Shown one piece after another: positions 26,170-33,266 of a stretch of 53,437 bases of DNA. The notes below the pieces were generated by a model, which was given only the letters and a program-made list of their open reading frames with translations, ran no database searches and was not told the DNA's origin. The DNA is from Arthrobacter sp. 135MFCol5.1. GTDB lineage: Bacteria; Actinomycetota; Actinomycetes; Actinomycetales; Micrococcaceae. Numbering within the stretch: the stretch's first letter is position 1; each line of letters begins with the position of its first letter. The stretch covers positions 1 to 53,437 of the forward strand of contig NZ_KB895470.1 in the NCBI RefSeq assembly GCF_000374865.1. Direction: 5' to 3'. Made by a program: the position numbers and the translations under genes.

Positions 26170-26209
26170 GGTACGACGACGGCGGAGGGGGGACCGCCGT
26201 CGTCGTACC
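26170..26209 (-). other. Perfect intercistronic hairpin in the acid-sugar operon
   Basis: 16-base arms (26170-26185 and 26194-26209) pair perfectly with an 8-base loop in the 154-base gap between dehydrogenase and permease genes. No T run follows. It may attenuate transcription into the permease or protect upstream mRNA. Confidence 0.6.
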
Positions 26210-26227
26210 GTTCGGGGGGAGAGACGC

Positions 26228-27127
26228 TTACTTGGTCCTCTTGGCCGGGGCGACCACCTTGATGACGGCGGAGTCATCGGCCGCGGCGAGGCCCTGGGCC
26301 TGGCCCAGCAGGTAGAGCTGCTCGGCGGCGGCGGCAACGGGGGCTGCCAGCCCGGCCGCGCGGGTGGCTTTGCCCACGATGCCCATGTCCTTGACGAAGA
26401 TGTCCAGGCGGGACAGGACCTCGGCGCCTTCCTCGTTGTAGGCCTCCAGGATGCGGGGGCCACGGTTGGAGAGCATGAAGGAACCGGCAGCGCCGGCTTC
26501 GAGGGCGGCGAGGGTCTTGGCCTGGTCCAGTCCTAGCGCGTCGGCCAGGGCCAGGGCCTCGGCGGCCGCGGCGATGTGGACGCCGCACAGGAGCTGGTTG
26601 ACGGTCTTCAGGGCCTGGCCGTCGCCGGGGTTGTCACCCACCACGGTGAGCGTGGAGGCCAGCAGGTCCAGGGCGGGGGCGGCCTTTTCGCGGGCTTCGG
26701 GGGACGCGCCGACGACGATCAGCAGGTCGCCTTCGCCGGCGCGCTTGGGGCCGCCGGACAGCGGGGCGTCCACCAGGTCCACCCCGTATTCGGCCAGCTT
26801 GGCCACGGTGGCGGGGATGGCGTCGGTGCCCACCGTGCTGCCGAGGATGACGACGGCGCCCGGCTCCAGGACGGAGGCCACGCCGTTTTCGCCGAAGAGG
26901 ACGTCGTTGAGCTGCTCGCCGTTGCGGACGGCCAGGAGGACGGCGTCCGCTCCCTTGGCGGCTTCGCGGGCGGTGGTGAAGGTGGCGATGCCGGCTTCTT
27001 CGGCGAGCTTGAGGCGGGGCTCGGCGATGTCGAAGCCGTGGACTGTGAGCTGGGAGGCCAGTCGGGTGGCCATGGGCAGGCCCATGGCGCCGAGGCCCAG
27101 GACGGTGATGGTGTAGTTGCTGGTCAT
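26228..27127 (-). CDS. Beta-hydroxyacid dehydrogenase family protein (LtnD-like)
   Basis: A 299-residue NAD(P)-dependent dehydrogenase of the 3-hydroxyisobutyrate / tartronate-semialdehyde reductase / LtnD family. The N-terminal Rossmann motif is VLGLGAMGLPMA; the substrate motif is VDAPLSGGPKRAGEGDL; the catalytic Lys is in LKTVNQLLCG; the cofactor-proximal C-terminal part has LDIFVKDMGIV. In known operons LtnD oxidises L-threonate or D-erythronate. It lies 30 bases after the kinase gene, with GGAGAACACC before its ATG. Whether C2 or C3 is oxidised here is open. Confidence 0.9.
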   Translation of the reverse strand: MTSNYTITVLGLGAMGLPMATRLASQLTVHGFDIAEPRLKLAEEAGIATFTTAREAAKGADAVLLAVRNGEQLNDVLFGENGVASVLEPGAVVILGSTVGTDAIPATVAKLAEYGVDLVDAPLSGGPKRAGEGDLLIVVGASPEAREKAAPALDLLASTLTVVGDNPGDGQALKTVNQLLCGVHIAAAAEALALADALGLDQAKTLAALEAGAAGSFMLSNRGPRILEAYNEEGAEVLSRLDIFVKDMGIVGKATRAAGLAAPVAAAAEQLYLLGQAQGLAAADDSAVIKVVAPAKRTK

Positions 27128-27157
27128 GGTGTTCTCCGTTGAATTTGTTCGGAACTC

Positions 27158-28657
27158 TTAGAACTTGTTGCTGAGCTTGCGGGTGACCTGGGCCAGGGAG
27201 TCGTCGTCGCCCACGTTGCCGGCGAACACGATGTAGGGGATGCCCTTGGCGGGGCCGTCCACCGGTTCCCAGAGGCTGACGATGCCCGGGAGCATGGGGC
27301 CGCGGACAATGCCGTGCCGGATTTCCAGGCCGTGGGCGGCGACGTCGGAGGACGTGATCCCGCCCTTGGCGATGACGAACCGCGGCGGGAAGGTCTTCAG
27401 GGTCCGGTTGACCACGTCCACGACGGCGGCGGAGACGGTACGGGCGATCCGCAGGCTTTCGGCGGGGTCGTCCGTCTTGATCAGCAGGCGGCTGGTGTGG
27501 ACGATCACGTCGCCGGCGTGTAGGGCCTCGACCACGGCGTCCACCGTGCGGTCCAGGTGCTCCTTGGCGTTGGGGTCGGCTGTTCCAGCTTCGGCGGCGA
27601 GGAGCTTCTCGACGTCGATCTCGATGATGCGCGCCGAGCTGTGTTCGGCGGTGAGGACGTTGAGCTGCCGTGTGGTCACGCCGACGTGCGAGCCCACCAC
27701 GATCAGGCCGCCCGCCTCCGACGGGGTGTTGCCTGCGTAGGCCTCTTCGGAAGTCAGTGCGGCCCGGATCTCCTGGCCGATGCGGCCGCGGACGAACGGC
27801 GGGCCCACTCGGTACAGGAGCTTCTTGCCGCGGCGTTCTGCCTCTTCCAGTCCCAGCGCCAGGGCGCGGAAGTCATTCTCGGTGACGATGTCCGCCACGA
27901 TGGGCGTGGAATCGGTGGCGGGCTCGATGGCGTCCGCGATCGCCTTGGCGGAGATGGCCGGGTCCTGGGCGGCGGCGCCGGCACGGATGATGTTCAGGTC
28001 CAGGACGATCACTGAGTCCGCCGGGAACCTGCCCTGGGATTTCTCGGCGACGTAGTCGGCCATGACGGAGGTGCTGAAGCCGAAGGACGCATCCTTGGCG
28101 AATTCGGTCTCGGAGACGGGGACCACGGTGCCCTTCGCGTCACCGGTGCCGCGCATGTAGTGGACGCCGCCGATGGTGAGCCGGCCGGCGTCTGGGAATG
28201 CGGGGACCAGGACCACGCCGTCGGTCTTCTCGCCGCTGACCCCGGCAACGGTGGCCGCGATGACGTCAGGCTCCAGGGGGTAGTGGCCGCGGAGGGTGGA
28301 GTCGCTGCGGCTGACGAATCCCAGCCGCAGGGAGTCGGGCGATCCTGCCGCCGCGAGGGCGTTGCGGACCACTTCCTCATTGCGGGCAGCCGCTTCGGCG
28401 GGGTCGAGGGACCGGGTGTTGGTGAGGACGTAGACCGCGGGCTTTCCCTGCGCAAAAGCCCAGCTGAAGTCCTCTACGTCCCATCTGGTGAGCACGGGGA
28501 GGTCTGCCACGGACTGGGTGCCGGTGGGGTCGTCGTCGAGCACCACCAGGACGCGGGGAACCTCTGCGTTGGAAGCGGCCAGGGAGCCGGCAACGAGCCC
28601 TGCGGGGATCTCGAGGTCAGCCGGATAGGCGGCCAGAAGGTCTGCTTCAAGCGTCAC
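27158..28657 (-). CDS. Four-carbon acid sugar kinase (DUF1537, OtnK-like)
   Basis: A 499-residue ATP-dependent kinase of the DUF1537 family, which phosphorylates C4 (and some other) acid sugars. The N-terminal sugar-binding domain has LVVLDDDPTGTQSVADLPVLTRW and SRSDSTLRGHYPLE; the C-terminal nucleotide-binding domain has VVGSHVGVTTRQL and FVIAKGGITSSDVA. The GTG at 28657 with GGAG 6 bases upstream is preferred to the ATG four codons earlier, which lacks a ribosome site. It is the first gene of the operon and is divergent from the GntR gene. The likely product is 3-oxo-tetronate 4-phosphate. Confidence 0.92.
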   Translation of the reverse strand: MTLEADLLAAYPADLEIPAGLVAGSLAASNAEVPRVLVVLDDDPTGTQSVADLPVLTRWDVEDFSWAFAQGKPAVYVLTNTRSLDPAEAAARNEEVVRNALAAAGSPDSLRLGFVSRSDSTLRGHYPLEPDVIAATVAGVSGEKTDGVVLVPAFPDAGRLTIGGVHYMRGTGDAKGTVVPVSETEFAKDASFGFSTSVMADYVAEKSQGRFPADSVIVLDLNIIRAGAAAQDPAISAKAIADAIEPATDSTPIVADIVTENDFRALALGLEEAERRGKKLLYRVGPPFVRGRIGQEIRAALTSEEAYAGNTPSEAGGLIVVGSHVGVTTRQLNVLTAEHSSARIIEIDVEKLLAAEAGTADPNAKEHLDRTVDAVVEALHAGDVIVHTSRLLIKTDDPAESLRIARTVSAAVVDVVNRTLKTFPPRFVIAKGGITSSDVAAHGLEIRHGIVRGPMLPGIVSLWEPVDGPAKGIPYIVFAGNVGDDDSLAQVTRKLSNKF

Positions 28658-28713
28658 AGTGCACTCCATTGTGTAGCGATCCGGGACCCGGATACTGATG
28701 TAAAGGTAACTGT

Positions 28714-28730
28714 AAGATGTCTGACATCTT
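28714..28730. promoter_or_regulatory. GntR operator 1 (perfect palindrome)
   Basis: AAGATGTCTGACATCTT is an 8+1+8 perfect palindrome in the kinase/gntR divergent gap. Its core TGTCTGACA fits FadR-subfamily GntR operators. It lies 57 bases before the kinase start. Confidence 0.75.
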
Positions 28731-28734
28731 GCAT

Positions 28735-28763
28735 TTGAATGTTAGTGTGGCACACGGCATAAA
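28735..28763 (+). promoter_or_regulatory. Predicted promoter of the gntR gene
   Basis: TTGAAT (28735-28740) and CATAAA (28758-28763) are separated by 17 bases. Operator 1 lies just upstream and operator 2 just downstream of the expected start site, fitting autoregulation. Confidence 0.5.
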
Positions 28764-28779
28764 GACGCGCAAGTAGACT

Positions 28780-28788
28780 TGTCTGACA
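28780..28788. promoter_or_regulatory. GntR operator 2
   Basis: TGTCTGACA repeats the core of operator 1, 62 bases further along; the shared word is TGTCTGACAT. It sits in the predicted 5' leader of gntR. Confidence 0.7.
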
Positions 28789-28829
28789 TATCCGCCGGGC
28801 GTTGGCCGGAAGCAGGAAGCGGGGGAACC

Positions 28830-29534
28830 ATGGCAAGGAAATCGCTGGTCGGCATCGTGGCCGATGAGCTGCTGGACCGCATCATCGAAGGCGAGTTTCC
28901 GCCCGGCGCCACGGTTCCGGGCGAACTGGAACTCAGCGCCCGCCATGAAGTCAGCCGCATGACGGTCCGTGAAGCGATGAAGACGCTCCAGGCCCAGCAG
29001 ATCCTCAGCGTCGAACGAGGGCGGGGGACGTTCGTCAACCCCCTGAGCCGGTGGACATCGCTGGAAGCGGTGCTGCGGGCGGCATCGGAGGGCAAGAACG
29101 ACGCCGACGCCTCCATCCAGCTCATCGAGCTCCGCCGGATGCTGGAAACAGGAGCCTGCGAACTTGCCGCCGGACGCATCTCGGAGGAGGACATTGCCTC
29201 CTTGTTCGCCTACGTCTCGGCCATGAAGGCCGCCAACAGCATCAACGACGTCGCAGCGTTCGTAGAGGCCGATCTCGGCTTCCACGATGTCATCCTGCGC
29301 GCGTCGGGGAACGTCTTCGTCTCCGTCCTGTTCGAGCCGCTGCACCGCGTCCTGGAAAAGCGCCGGGCCGAGACGTCGGCGGTACCGGCCATTCAGGAAC
29401 ACGCCATCGGACACCACCAGAACATCGCCGAGGCCCTTGAGTCCCGCGACCCGGCCCGCTCACGCACCGCTATGGACGCCCACATGCAGCAGACCCTGGA
29501 CGACCTGCGGAACCTGGTCCTGCCCGCCAAGTGA
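28830..29534 (+). CDS. GntR (FadR subfamily) transcriptional regulator
   Basis: A 234-residue regulator. The N-terminal winged helix has IVADELLDRIIEGEFPPGATVPGELELSARHEVSRMTVREAMKTLQAQQ followed by GRGTFV; the C-terminal FCD all-helical domain has ELRRMLETGACELAA, ADLGFHDVIL and HHQNIAEALESRD, including metal-binding-type His positions. It is divergent from the acid-sugar operon, between them two TGTCTGACA palindromes, so it is very probably the operon's repressor with a C4 acid or its phosphate as effector. The ATG at 28830 follows GCGGGGGA; the longer frame would start inside operator 2. Confidence 0.92.
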   Translation: MARKSLVGIVADELLDRIIEGEFPPGATVPGELELSARHEVSRMTVREAMKTLQAQQILSVERGRGTFVNPLSRWTSLEAVLRAASEGKNDADASIQLIELRRMLETGACELAAGRISEEDIASLFAYVSAMKAANSINDVAAFVEADLGFHDVILRASGNVFVSVLFEPLHRVLEKRRAETSAVPAIQEHAIGHHQNIAEALESRDPARSRTAMDAHMQQTLDDLRNLVLPAK

Positions 29535-29652
29535 GCCCGCGGGCGGCGGCCCGTATGAAGGGGGCCGGCCCCTCTGGTCAACGCTCTCGCAGTGCCACTA
29601 GGCTTCAGGGACGGCCCGCAACCGGGAGCAACGATGATCACGAGGAGCGAAG

Positions 29653-29865
29653 TTGTCCAACCACACGTACAGCATTTCTGAAATTGTCGGCACCTCCACC
29701 GAAGGCGTGGACGACGCGGTCCGGAACGGGATCGCCAAAGCCTCCCAGACCCTCCGGAACCTCGACTGGTTCGAGGTGAAGGAGATCCGCGGCCACCTGG
29801 AGGAGGGCAAGGTCGCTGACTGGCAGGTAACCATCAAACTCGGCTTCCGGCTGGAAGATCACTGA
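29653..29865 (+). CDS. Dodecin
   Basis: A 70-residue dodecin, which forms a hollow 12-mer that stores flavins in the cytoplasm. The family pattern is clear: SISEIVGTSTEGVDDAVRNGIAKASQTLRNLDWFEVKEIRGHLEEGKVADWQVTIKLGFRLE, with the Trp (residue 39) that stacks on flavin. The start is a TTG with GAGGAGCG just upstream. A TAGGCT at 29599-29604 may be its -10. A strong hairpin terminator follows. Confidence 0.92.
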   Translation: MSNHTYSISEIVGTSTEGVDDAVRNGIAKASQTLRNLDWFEVKEIRGHLEEGKVADWQVTIKLGFRLEDH

Positions 29866-29883
29866 ACACCCCAGCCTTAACGC

Positions 29884-29919
29884 CGGGAGGTCGTGAAGCG
29901 ATGGCTTCACGACCTCCCG
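29884..29919. terminator. Bidirectional hairpin terminator after dodecin
   Basis: Perfect 16-base arms (29884-29899 and 29904-29919), 4-base loop, followed by ATTTT on the plus strand. It also lies just past the stop of the convergent small gene at 29950. Confidence 0.85.
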
Positions 29920-29949
29920 ATTTTAAGTTTGGTGCCCCGGGCCCGTGCG

Positions 29950-30156
29950 TTAGTTGGCTGTTCCCGGGCTGCGGCGCCGCCAGACCGTTGGGACGCCGTC
30001 GAACGCGGGGAAAACCTGGCCTTCGAAGAAGGACAGGACGGTGCGGGAATCGGAGTCCGGGCTCCAGAGTCCGGAGGCCGGGCAGTGCGAACCCGTGGCT
30101 GTGGACGTGGCGCCGGCGGAGGCCTGGCGTTCCTTCAGCAGTGCGATGCGTTTCAT
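29950..30156 (-). CDS. Small YjzC-like protein
   Basis: A 68-residue protein, starting MKRIALLKERQ. Its core CPASGLWSP, then FFEGQVFPAFDGVPTVW, follows the pattern of YjzC-type small proteins (C-P-x-S/T-G-x-W ... EG...P...W). Function unknown. The open frame continues far upstream, but that part is low-complexity Gly/Arg sequence typical of a shadow; ATG codons at 30156 and 30168 are the plausible starts, with AGGATGG nearby as a weak ribosome site. It converges on the dodecin terminator. Confidence 0.55.
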   Translation of the reverse strand: MKRIALLKERQASAGATSTATGSHCPASGLWSPDSDSRTVLSFFEGQVFPAFDGVPTVWRRRSPGTAN

Positions 30157-30305
30157 CGTTGAGACCATCCTGGGGTGGTAAGAACCGTGCGGGGAAGCTT
30201 GTTCTTCAACCCTAGGAAACGGCCGGGCAAAGCCCAATGGGCGGCTGGCCAGAATCGGCGCCATTCGCTGGACGAACGTACAGTTACGGTACCGAGCCGC
30301 GGCGC

Positions 30306-31220
30306 TTAGTCCGCCGGCCCGCCGTCGGCCACCGCCGCTGCGTCCCGCAGCGTGCCTGCATCCCCGGCACCTGGAGCACTGGCGGCACCCAGGCTGCCAA
30401 GCAGGGCCAATGCGTCCGACGACGGCGAGCCCGGCCGGGCGGAATACACCCGCAGCATCTGGTCGGGATCCTCCGGCAGGACCAGGTTCTCGAAATTCAG
30501 TTCCAGGTCGCCCACCGCCGGATGGTGCAGCCGGACAGTGCCCGCCGCCCTCGTGGCCACCCGGTGCCCGGCCCACCACTGACGGAAATGCTCGCTGTTC
30601 ACGGCCAACTCCCCCACCAGGTGGTTGGCCTGCGGATCGTTGGGATGCCGGCCCACGTCGAGCCGAAGGGATCCGGCGGCTTCGGCAGCCACCGTCTTCC
30701 AGTCCCTGAAAAGCTCCCGCGCCGCTGGATCAAGGATGGTCCAGCGGGTGAGGTTCCGCTCCGCCGCCGGCAGCGCCGGAAAATCGGCGAACAGCAGGAA
30801 CGCCATCCGGTTGCCGGCCAGGACATCGCTGCGCCGGCCCAGCACCAGGGCGGGCACCTCCCCCACCGCGTCGAGGAGCTGGCGCAGCGCGGGCCGGACG
30901 CCCTGCGCTGCGGCCGTACCGGCCTCGCGCGGACCACCGGCACAGTTCTCCAGCAGGTCCAGCATGTGTGCGTGCTCGCTGCTGTCCAGCCGCAGCGCCC
31001 TCGCGACGGCGTCCAGGACGGTGCGTGAGGGGTGGATGTTGCGCCCCTGCTCCAGCCGGACGTAGTAGTCGGTACTGACCCCGGCCAGCCGCGCCACTTC
31101 CTCCCGCCGCAGCCCCGGAACCCTGCGGGCACCGGTGCTGGGACCCGTTCCGGCAACCTCCGGACTCAGCCGGGACCGCATGGCTTTGAGGAATTTTCCG
31201 AACTCGGCGCTTTGACCCAT
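30306..31220 (-). CDS. XRE/HTH transcriptional regulator with MmyB-like ligand domain
   Basis: A 304-residue regulator. The N-terminal helix-turn-helix has VPGLRREEVARLAGVSTDYYVRLEQGRNIHPS, the signature of the actinobacterial family with a C-terminal MmyB/PAS-like ligand domain (here about residues 110-265: LVLGRRSDVLAGNRMA ... NHLVGELAVNSEHFRQWWAGH). Such regulators often control a neighbouring dehydrogenase or reductase. It is divergent from the aldo/keto reductase genes, its likely target. The start at 31220 is supported by CAGAAT 7 bases upstream (leaderless type); an in-frame ATG 9 bases earlier is possible. Confidence 0.87.
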   Translation of the reverse strand: MGQSAEFGKFLKAMRSRLSPEVAGTGPSTGARRVPGLRREEVARLAGVSTDYYVRLEQGRNIHPSRTVLDAVARALRLDSSEHAHMLDLLENCAGGPREAGTAAAQGVRPALRQLLDAVGEVPALVLGRRSDVLAGNRMAFLLFADFPALPAAERNLTRWTILDPAARELFRDWKTVAAEAAGSLRLDVGRHPNDPQANHLVGELAVNSEHFRQWWAGHRVATRAAGTVRLHHPAVGDLELNFENLVLPEDPDQMLRVYSARPGSPSSDALALLGSLGAASAPGAGDAGTLRDAAAVADGGPAD

Positions 31221-31417
31221 GCAGACCATTCTGCCCGGGAAGGGTGCCCCGCTCCACCCAAAAGGTAGGACTGGGAATCCTAGGAAAAACAGGAACAGCC
31301 TTCTCTGCTGACTTGTCGGGCAAAAGTGCATAGGCTCAGGAGTGAGCCAGCGGAAACCGCTTTCTTCGTCGAGCAGCCGGCACCGATCCACATCACCATC
31401 GTCCTAGGAGCACACCC

Positions 31418-32239
31418 ATGTCAGAGCTGACACTCAACAACGGCGTCACCATCCCGCAACTTGGCTTCGGCGTTTTCCAGGTTCCGCCGGAAGACACCCA
31501 GCGCACCGTCGAGGACGCCCTCGAGGCCGGCTACCGCCACATCGATACCGCCGCCGCCTACCGCAACGAGGCCGGAGTGGGTGCGGCGCTTGCCGCCACC
31601 GGCATCGCCCGCGACGAGATCTTCGTAACCACCAAGCTGCGCAACGGCGAGCAGGGCCGCGCGCAGGAGGCGTTCCAAAACAGCCGCAAAGCACTGGGCC
31701 TGGACTTCATCGACCTCTACCTCATCCACTGGCCGGTGCCCTCACAGGGTTTGTTCGTCCAGGCGTGGAAGGAGATGGAGCGGTTGTACCAGAACAAGGA
31801 AATCCGCGCGATCGGGGTCTCGAACTTCTTGTCCGACCACCTGGACACCCTGCTTGAGTCCGCCGAAACCGTCCCCGCCGTCAACCAGATCGAACTGCAC
31901 CCCAGCTACCAGCAGGCGGACCTCGCCGCAAAGTGCCGGGACCTGGGCATCGCCGTGGAGGCGTACAGCCCGCTGGGCCAGGGCGGGGACCTGAACGGAA
32001 ACGCCGTCACCGCGATTGCCAGCGCCCAAGAGGCCACCACCGCCCAAGTGGTACTCGCCTGGCACCTGGCCCAGGGAAACATCGTCATCCCCAAGTCGGC
32101 CAACCCCGGCCGGATCCGGGAAAACTTCGCGGCATCATCGCTCACGCTCTCCGCCGACGAACTGGCCGCCATCACGGCGCTTGAGTCCGGTGCCCGCATC
32201 GGGTCCGATCCCGCCGTCGCGGCCTTCACCCAGATGTAG
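31418..32239 (+). CDS. Aldo/keto reductase (2,5-diketogluconate reductase type)
   Basis: A 273-residue NADPH-dependent reductase of the AKR5-like group. The tetrad is visible: Asp in GYRHIDTAAAYRNE, the Tyr of AAYRNE, Lys in FVTTKLRN and His in LYLIHWPVP. The cofactor motif IPKSANPGRIRENF is near the C-terminus. The substrate is probably a keto sugar acid or a small aldehyde. CTAGGAGCACACCC precedes the ATG. It is first of a three-gene run (two reductases and an epimerase-like gene) divergent from the XRE regulator. Confidence 0.93.
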   Translation: MSELTLNNGVTIPQLGFGVFQVPPEDTQRTVEDALEAGYRHIDTAAAYRNEAGVGAALAATGIARDEIFVTTKLRNGEQGRAQEAFQNSRKALGLDFIDLYLIHWPVPSQGLFVQAWKEMERLYQNKEIRAIGVSNFLSDHLDTLLESAETVPAVNQIELHPSYQQADLAAKCRDLGIAVEAYSPLGQGGDLNGNAVTAIASAQEATTAQVVLAWHLAQGNIVIPKSANPGRIRENFAASSLTLSADELAAITALESGARIGSDPAVAAFTQM

Positions 32240-32242
32240 GTT

Positions 32243-32284
32243 TCGACAAGCCCGACCACCTGGTCGACAAGCTCCACCACCGAA
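32243..32284. repeat. Tandem TCGACAAGC repeat between two reductase genes
   Basis: Two 21-base units (32243-32263 and 32264-32284) share TCGACAAGC followed by near-identical C-rich tails (16 of 18 positions). The word resembles dispersed TGGTCGA/TCGACAAGC-type intergenic repeats of actinobacteria; that family link is from general knowledge, not checked. Confidence 0.45.
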
Positions 32285-32294
32285 AGGAATTTCC

Positions 32295-33266
32295 GTGCAG
32301 TACACCCACCTGGGCCGGTCCGGCCTGAAAGTTTCCCGCCTCTGCCTTGGCACCATGAACTTCGGGCCGCAGACGGAGGAAGCGGACGCCCACAGCATCA
32401 TGGACTCCGCCCACGCGTCCGGCATCAACTTCTTCGACACCGCCAACGTCTACGGCGGGGCAGACCACCGCGGCTGGACCGAGGAAATCATTGGGCGCTG
32501 GTTCGCCAAGGGCGGCGAGCGCCGCGAGCACACCGTCCTGGCCACCAAGCTCTACGGCACCATGACGGACCGGCCCAACGAGTCCAAGCTCTCGGCACTG
32601 AACATCCGCAGGGCCCTGGATGCGAGCCTCAAGCGGCTGCAGACGGACTACATCGATGTGTACCAGTTCCACCACATCGACCGTGACACACCGTGGGACG
32701 AGATCTGGCAGGCCATCGAGGTGGCGGTGCAGCAGGGAAAGATCCTGTACTCCGGCAGCAGCAACTTCGCCGGCTGGCACATCGCCCAGGCCCAGGAAGC
32801 GGCGCGGCGCCGGAATTACACCGGGCTGGTCAGCGAACAGTCCATCTACAACCTGTTCATGCGGCAGGTGGAGCTGGAAGTCATCCCGGCGGCGCAGCAG
32901 TACGGCCTGGGCCTGATCCCCTGGTCACCGCTGCAGGGCGGCCTGCTGGGCGGCGTGCTGAAGAAGGAGCGGCAAGGCGTGCGGCGTACCGAAGGCCGCG
33001 CCGCCGAGACGCTGAAGAAGCATGAAGACCAGATCCGCCAATACGAGGACTTCGCCGACGAACTGGGGCACGAACCGGGCGACGTCGCACTGGCGTGGCT
33101 GCTGCACCAGCCCGCCGTGACCGCCCCGATCGTGGGCCCGCGCACGCAGGAACAACTGGATGCCGCCATCCGCGCCCTGGACGTCACACTCGACGCAGAC
33201 GCGCTCAAGCGGCTTGACGACATCTTCCCCGGCCACCGCACGGCACCGGAAGACTACGCGTGGTAA
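32295..33266 (+). CDS. Aldo/keto reductase (Kv-beta / YajO-like)
   Basis: A 323-residue reductase of the second AKR subgroup: YTHLGRSGLKVSRLCLGTMNFG, Asp and Tyr in FFDTANVYGG, Lys in VLATKLYG, and His in YQFHHIDRD, with PIVGPRTQEQLDAA at the cofactor end. The frame is open through the preceding gene, but the GTG at 32295 with AAAGGAA upstream starts the family homology. Its last codons overlap the start of the next gene by 7 bases, so the two are translationally coupled. Confidence 0.92.
   Translation: MQYTHLGRSGLKVSRLCLGTMNFGPQTEEADAHSIMDSAHASGINFFDTANVYGGADHRGWTEEIIGRWFAKGGERREHTVLATKLYGTMTDRPNESKLSALNIRRALDASLKRLQTDYIDVYQFHHIDRDTPWDEIWQAIEVAVQQGKILYSGSSNFAGWHIAQAQEAARRRNYTGLVSEQSIYNLFMRQVELEVIPAAQQYGLGLIPWSPLQGGLLGGVLKKERQGVRRTEGRAAETLKKHEDQIRQYEDFADELGHEPGDVALAWLLHQPAVTAPIVGPRTQEQLDAAIRALDVTLDADALKRLDDIFPGHRTAPEDYAW

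Noticed and set aside
28735..28763. TTGAAT/CATAAA as promoter of the kinase operon
   Set aside because: It is oriented towards gntR; no equally good -35/-10 pair was found on the minus strand for the kinase, so none is listed.
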